A DNA stretch of 64,000 bases, taken from NCBI RefSeq assembly GCF_051954455.1, contig NZ_JBQCHS010000030.1:1-64000 (forward strand), given 5' to 3'. Of the stretch, positions 60,468-64,000 are shown piece by piece. The DNA comes from Pseudolysinimonas sp051954455 (GTDB lineage Bacteria > Actinomycetota > Actinomycetes > Actinomycetales > Microbacteriaceae). The notes beneath the pieces are model-generated. The model had not been told where the DNA came from. It ran no database searches and worked only from the letters and a program-made list of their open reading frames with translations. A program made the translations under genes and the position numbers. Positions within the stretch are counted from its first letter, which is position 1. Every line of letters starts with the position of its first letter.

Positions 60468-61745
60468 GTGGACAATGCGCGACGGCCGGCATCGGTGCTC
60501 GGCAGACTGCTCGGCGTGACGGACGCGGTCGGGCTCATCACCGGGCGGGTGCGCGACCGGGTGCGCGGCGAGGGCCTCGACCTGGGCGCAAACGGCGCGC
60601 ACGCCGGCGATGTCGTCCGCGAGGAGGTGCGCCGGTACAGCGAGCACGCGCTCGGCGGATCGCTCCCGCTGCTCGCCGATGAGGAGCTCGTCACCGGCCA
60701 GGTCGTCGCACGGCTCATCGGATTCGGCGCGCTGCAGCCGTATCTCGACGACCCCGAGGTCGAGGAGGTGTGGATCAACTCTCCCGACCGCATCTTCGTC
60801 GCGCGCGACGGCGTCTCCGAGCGGGTGCCGCTGACTCTGTCGGAGACCGAGGTGCGCGACCTCGTGGAGCGGATGCTGCAGTCCACCGGCCGCCGCGTCG
60901 ACTTGTCGTCGCCGTTCGTCGACGCCTCCCTGCCGGACGGATCCCGGCTCCACGTGGCCATCCCCGACATCACGCGGCGGCACTGGGCGGTCAACATCCG
61001 GCGCTTCCGGCGAGGGATGCGCGACCTGCGCGAGCTGGTCCGGCTGGGCTCGCTCACGGACCAGGCCGCGGCGTTCCTCCACCTCTGCGTGCGGAGCGGT
61101 CAGAACATCCTCGTCTCCGGCGCGACGCAGAGCGGCAAGACGACCCTCCTCGGGGCGCTGCTCGCCTCCGCACGACCCGCGGAGCGCATCGTCACGGTCG
61201 AGGAGACGTTCGAGCTGTCGCTCGACGCCGCCGACTGGGTGGCGCTGCAGTGCCGTCAGCCATCGCTCGAAGGAACGGGTGAGGTCACGCTGCGGCGTCT
61301 CATCAAGGAGGCGCTGCGGATGCGTCCCGACCGTCTCGTCGTCGGGGAGGTCCGCGAGGCGGAGGCGCTCGACCTCCTCATCGCTCTCAACTCCGGGTTG
61401 CCCGGGATGTGCTCGCTGCACGCCAACAGCGCCGCCGAGGCTCTGCGCAAGCTGGGCATGCTGCCGCTCCTCGCCGGACGCAACATCGACGCGTCGTTCG
61501 TGGTGCCGACGATCGCGGGATCCGTCGACATCGTGGCGCACGCCGAACTGGATCGTGACGGCCGGCGCAGGGTCGTCGAGATCGCGGCGGTCACGGGGTC
61601 GATCGGTCCGGACGGTCCGGAGGTCATGCCGCTCTTCGCCCTGCACGGCGGGGAGCTGCGCGCGACGGGACAGCTGCCCCCGCGCAGCGCCAAGTTCGCA
61701 CGTGCGGGTGTCGAGCCGGCGGTGGTCCTGCGGGGCGCGGCGTGA
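60468..61745 (+). CDS. tadA: TadA/CpaF-type secretion ATPase
   Basis: 425 residues of the type II/IV secretion ATPase superfamily. The CpaF N-domain has GFGALQPYLDDPEVEEVWINSP-type sequence (about 84-105), then Walker A SGATQSGKTTLL (about 216), Asp box VEETFEL, Walker B LRMRPDRLVVGEVREAEALD and His box CSLHANSAAEAL. It powers assembly of a Flp-type pilus or pseudopilus. GTG 60468 has no good ribosome site; GTG 60516 is an alternative. It begins a tadA-tadB-tadC operon with overlapping stops and starts. Confidence 0.93.
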   Translation: MDNARRPASVLGRLLGVTDAVGLITGRVRDRVRGEGLDLGANGAHAGDVVREEVRRYSEHALGGSLPLLADEELVTGQVVARLIGFGALQPYLDDPEVEEVWINSPDRIFVARDGVSERVPLTLSETEVRDLVERMLQSTGRRVDLSSPFVDASLPDGSRLHVAIPDITRRHWAVNIRRFRRGMRDLRELVRLGSLTDQAAAFLHLCVRSGQNILVSGATQSGKTTLLGALLASARPAERIVTVEETFELSLDAADWVALQCRQPSLEGTGEVTLRRLIKEALRMRPDRLVVGEVREAEALDLLIALNSGLPGMCSLHANSAAEALRKLGMLPLLAGRNIDASFVVPTIAGSVDIVAHAELDRDGRRRVVEIAAVTGSIGPDGPEVMPLFALHGGELRATGQLPPRSAKFARAGVEPAVVLRGAA

Positions 61746-62617
61746 ATCCGATGGCGGTCGGAGTCGGGCTGCTTCTCGGCGCCGGCGTCCTGCTGATCGC
61801 GTCGCCGTGGGTGTGGCCTCGCGACGCCGGCCGATCGGCGCGCGGGCGCCGGACGTCGAACGGCGGTCTCGCCGTGCTGCTGCGGCAGGCGGGGATGTCC
61901 CGTGTCGTGCCCTCGGTCTTCGTGGCGCTGAGCGTCGTCCTCGGTCTCGCGGCGGCGGCGGTCGCGATCGCGGTGAGCGGCGTCTGGGGGCTCGGCGCGG
62001 CGATCGGGCTGCTCGGGTGCGTTCTCCCGACCGTCGCGGTGTCGGGCCGGGCGCGACGACGCCGCCGAGCGGTGCGATCGGCATGGCCGGATCTCGTCGA
62101 CCACCTCGTCGCCGGGTTGCGCGCCGGTCTCCCGCTCCCGAGCGCGATCGGGTCGCTCGCCGAAGCGGGCACCCCCGAGACCCGTTCGGCCTTCGCCGAG
62201 TTCGAGCTGCGAGTGCAGGCGTCCGGCGTCATGGGGCCGGCGCTCGACGAGCTCAAGAACGCGCTCGCCGACCCGGTCGGGGATCGCGTCGTCGAGACGC
62301 TGCGACTGGCGCGCGAGGTCGGGGGCACGGAGCTGCCCTCGGTGCTCCGAACCCTGGCCGCGGCGCTGCGGGCCGATGCCGCCGTCCGATCGGAGGCGGA
62401 GGCGCGGCAGTCATGGGTCGTGATCGCGGCCCGGCTGGGTGTGGGTGCGCCCTGGGCGGTGCTCCTGCTGATCGCCTCGCGGCCGGAGGCCGCCGCCGCG
62501 TACAACTCCGCGGGCGGACTCGCCCTGCTCGGCGGCGGGCTCGTCGTCACGGTCGTCGCCTATCGCCTCATGATCGCGCTCGGGCGGCTGCCCGAGGAGC
62601 GGCGGTGGTTAGCATGA
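61742..62617 (+). CDS. TadB-like type II secretion F-domain protein
   Basis: 291 residues with hydrophobic helices at about 5-25, 55-75, 77-95 and two near the C-terminus (about 238-285). The T2SF domain (about 115-235, VDHLVAGLRAGLPLPSAIGSL) is the inner-membrane platform of Tad pili. GTG 61742 overlaps the tadA stop by four bases. It shares the operon with tadA and tadC. Confidence 0.9.
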   Translation: MNPMAVGVGLLLGAGVLLIASPWVWPRDAGRSARGRRTSNGGLAVLLRQAGMSRVVPSVFVALSVVLGLAAAAVAIAVSGVWGLGAAIGLLGCVLPTVAVSGRARRRRRAVRSAWPDLVDHLVAGLRAGLPLPSAIGSLAEAGTPETRSAFAEFELRVQASGVMGPALDELKNALADPVGDRVVETLRLAREVGGTELPSVLRTLAAALRADAAVRSEAEARQSWVVIAARLGVGAPWAVLLLIASRPEAAAAYNSAGGLALLGGGLVVTVVAYRLMIALGRLPEERRWLA

Positions 62618-63552
62618 GCGCCGCCGTCGCCCTCGCGGTCCCGGTCGGGATCGTCCTGGGACTCGGCCTCTGGACCCTCGTCGCCCTCATCCCGAGGATC
62701 GGGGCCCCGCGACTCACCTCGCGGATCGCGCCCTACGTCTCGGCGGTGTCGCCGGCTGCGCGCGACCTCGTGCGACGTCGCCCGGCCGAGCCCGTCTCCG
62801 CGCTCGACGAGCTGCTGCGCCCCCTCGCGGATGGATTGCGTCGCGGGCTCTCCGGCATTCTCGGCGGTGACGAGGCGGTGGAGCGTCGCCTGCGCCAGGC
62901 GGGGTGGTCGCTGCCCGTCCCGCGCTTCCGATCGCGTCAACTCATCGGCGGCGCCATCGGAGCCGCTGCCGGGGCGGGATCGAGCGCCCTGCTGCTGCGC
63001 TTCACGGCCGTGCCCGTGATCGCGGCGATCGCGATCGCCGTGGTCGCGGCGGCGATGGGCCTCCTCGCGCCCGAGCAGATGCTGGCCCGTGCGGCGCGCG
63101 CACGCCTCGCGCGCATGGACGCCGAGTACCCGACCGTCGTGGAGCTGCTAACGCTCTCGCTCGCAGCGGGGGAGGGCGTGCTCGATGCGCTGCGCCGTGT
63201 CGCGCGGGTCGGCTCCGGCGAGCTCGCGCGCGAACTGGGCATCGTCGTGGCGGAGGTCAACGCCGGAGTCGCCCTCGCCGAAGCACTGACGCGTCGCGCA
63301 TCCCTCATCGGTCTGCCCACGCTGAGTCGGACGGTCGACCAGCTGGTCGCCGCCCTCGACCGCGGGACCCCGCTCGCCGAGGTCCTCCGCTCCGAGGCTC
63401 AGGACGCCCGCGAGGAGACGAAGCGCGCGATCCTCGAAGCCGCCGGCAAGAAGGAGGTCGCGATGCTCGTACCGCTCGTCTTCCTCATCCTGCCCGTGAC
63501 CGTGCTGGTCGCCATCTGGCCCGGGGTGATGGTGCTGCGGATGGGGTTCTGA
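62614..63552 (+). CDS. TadC-like type II secretion F-domain protein
   Basis: 312 residues. Hydrophobic segments at about 4-25, 110-150 and 285-308 flank a T2SF domain (about 170-285, VVELLTLSLAAGEGVLDALRRV). It should pair with TadB in the platform. ATG 62614 overlaps the tadB stop (ATGA); GAGGAG lies somewhat far upstream. No flp, tadE or tadF gene follows, only a minus-strand gene. Confidence 0.9.
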   Translation: MSAAVALAVPVGIVLGLGLWTLVALIPRIGAPRLTSRIAPYVSAVSPAARDLVRRRPAEPVSALDELLRPLADGLRRGLSGILGGDEAVERRLRQAGWSLPVPRFRSRQLIGGAIGAAAGAGSSALLLRFTAVPVIAAIAIAVVAAAMGLLAPEQMLARAARARLARMDAEYPTVVELLTLSLAAGEGVLDALRRVARVGSGELARELGIVVAEVNAGVALAEALTRRASLIGLPTLSRTVDQLVAALDRGTPLAEVLRSEAQDAREETKRAILEAAGKKEVAMLVPLVFLILPVTVLVAIWPGVMVLRMGF

Positions 63553-63557
63553 GCGAT

Positions 63558-63579
63558 CGGTACGCGCGGGCGCGCACCG
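63558..63579. terminator. Bidirectional terminator hairpin
   Basis: CGGTACGCGC and GCGCGCACCG pair at nine of ten positions around a two-base centre, so the real loop will be a little larger. GATCGG/CCGATC words flank it. It lies between tadC and the convergent last gene. Confidence 0.6.
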
Positions 63580-63586
63580 AGCCCGA

Positions 63587-63979
63587 TCAGGCCGGAGAGA
63601 CGAGCAGGCTGAACCCGACGAGCGCCATGCCGCTGACCGCCGACACGATGCCGAAGCGGACGCAGTACACCTTCTGCTTCCACGCCTGCATGAGCGGGAA
63701 TCCGAGGGTCGGGCAGCCCGCCCAGATGAGCGAGGCGGTACCCGCCGCCGCGGTCACGACGCCGAGCCAGAAGCCCAAGGCGGCCAGCATCGGGAGGTCG
63801 GAGGGGCGCCAGCCGGAGGCCAGCAGGGGCCCGAGGCCGACGGCCGACGTGACCAGGACGGCGGCGAGCCAGATGGTGCCGCTCTGGACGATGCGCTGCG
63901 TCTCGGCTGCCGGCGTGTCGACCGGATCGGGCGCGGCGTCCGTCGTGGGGTGCAGGGTTTCGACGAGATCGCTCACCAT
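63587..63979 (-). CDS. Hypothetical membrane protein with three to four helices
   Basis: 130 residues. A polar N-terminus (about 1-33) is followed by hydrophobic segments at about 36-56, 63-85 and 105-127. ATG 63979 is used, with GGGTGG upstream; GTG 63991 would add four residues. A Cys-Pro (AGCPTLGFPLMQAWKQ) lies between helices 2 and 3. Family not recognised. The upstream region is cut off by the window end. Confidence 0.65.
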   Translation of the reverse strand: MVSDLVETLHPTTDAAPDPVDTPAAETQRIVQSGTIWLAAVLVTSAVGLGPLLASGWRPSDLPMLAALGFWLGVVTAAAGTASLIWAGCPTLGFPLMQAWKQKVYCVRFGIVSAVSGMALVGFSLLVSPA

Positions 63980-64000
63980 TTCACTATCCACCCGGGACGG

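Overview
The window looks like chromosomal DNA of a high-GC actinobacterium, most likely a member of the Microbacteriaceae. The reasons are very high GC with strong third-position bias, frequent GTG starts, tRNAs without an encoded CCA, and family markers (DUF2342 metalloprotease, UPF0182, DUF3039, DUF6220-like, DUF6716-like, TadA/TadB/TadC). Genus assignment is not possible from the sequence alone. I see no phage, insertion sequence, integrase or CRISPR array.

Layout. 0-14 kb holds housekeeping genes: mnmA, a LysR/MFS pair, a small membrane protein, an APH-fold protein, then the block nudC - UvrD-type helicase - E1/cyclodehydratase-like protein - DUF2342 metalloprotease - PDZ/Lon-like protease - UPF0182, an order I recall from other actinobacteria including mycobacteria. 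An initiator tRNA-Met follows. 15.7-23 kb is glycerol catabolism: glpD with a divergent SorC-type regulator, a membrane-bound alpha/beta hydrolase, glpK and an IclR regulator; the same operator-like palindrome lies in front of both glpK and the IclR gene. 23-30.6 kb is mixed: a phosphodiesterase, a nitrilase, a DUF308 protein, a TetR regulator, an aminotransferase, a lower-GC islet encoding a lipoprotein and a PKD-like secreted protein, and an HtrA protease.

30.6-43.4 kb is the most coherent accessory system, a cell-surface glycopolymer locus. It has a GT2 transferase, a tandem two-domain and a single-domain CDP-glycerol glycerophosphotransferase-like protein, a polysialyltransferase-like protein, a CMP-ulosonate synthetase fused to a HAD phosphatase, a short NeuB-type synthase, a DUF6716-like protein, a TagGH-type ABC exporter and a LicC-like nucleotidyltransferase. 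I infer a wall polymer combining an ulosonic acid (a Kdn-type route is suggested by the phosphatase fusion) with polyol-phosphate units, resembling teichulosonic/teichoic acids.

43.5-53.5 kb: an ABC transporter pair whose ATPase has a long histone-H1-like tail, DUF3039, a PD-(D/E)XK-like protein, pncB, the murI-rph-rdgB run, and a CDF exporter overlapping an Nramp importer. 53.6-60.3 kb: two DedA proteins flanking a GH15 glycosidase, a small secreted protein, an isoprenylcysteine-methyltransferase-like gene starting one base after tRNA-Leu, and a Tat-exported phosphoesterase. 60.3-64 kb: a small membrane protein, tadA-tadB-tadC without pilin genes, and a terminal membrane protein.

A pattern runs through the window: at least 18 genes have a TANNNT -10 box 6-7 bases before the start codon and no Shine-Dalgarno site, so leaderless mRNAs seem to be a main mode of initiation here. 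I used this to choose several starts.
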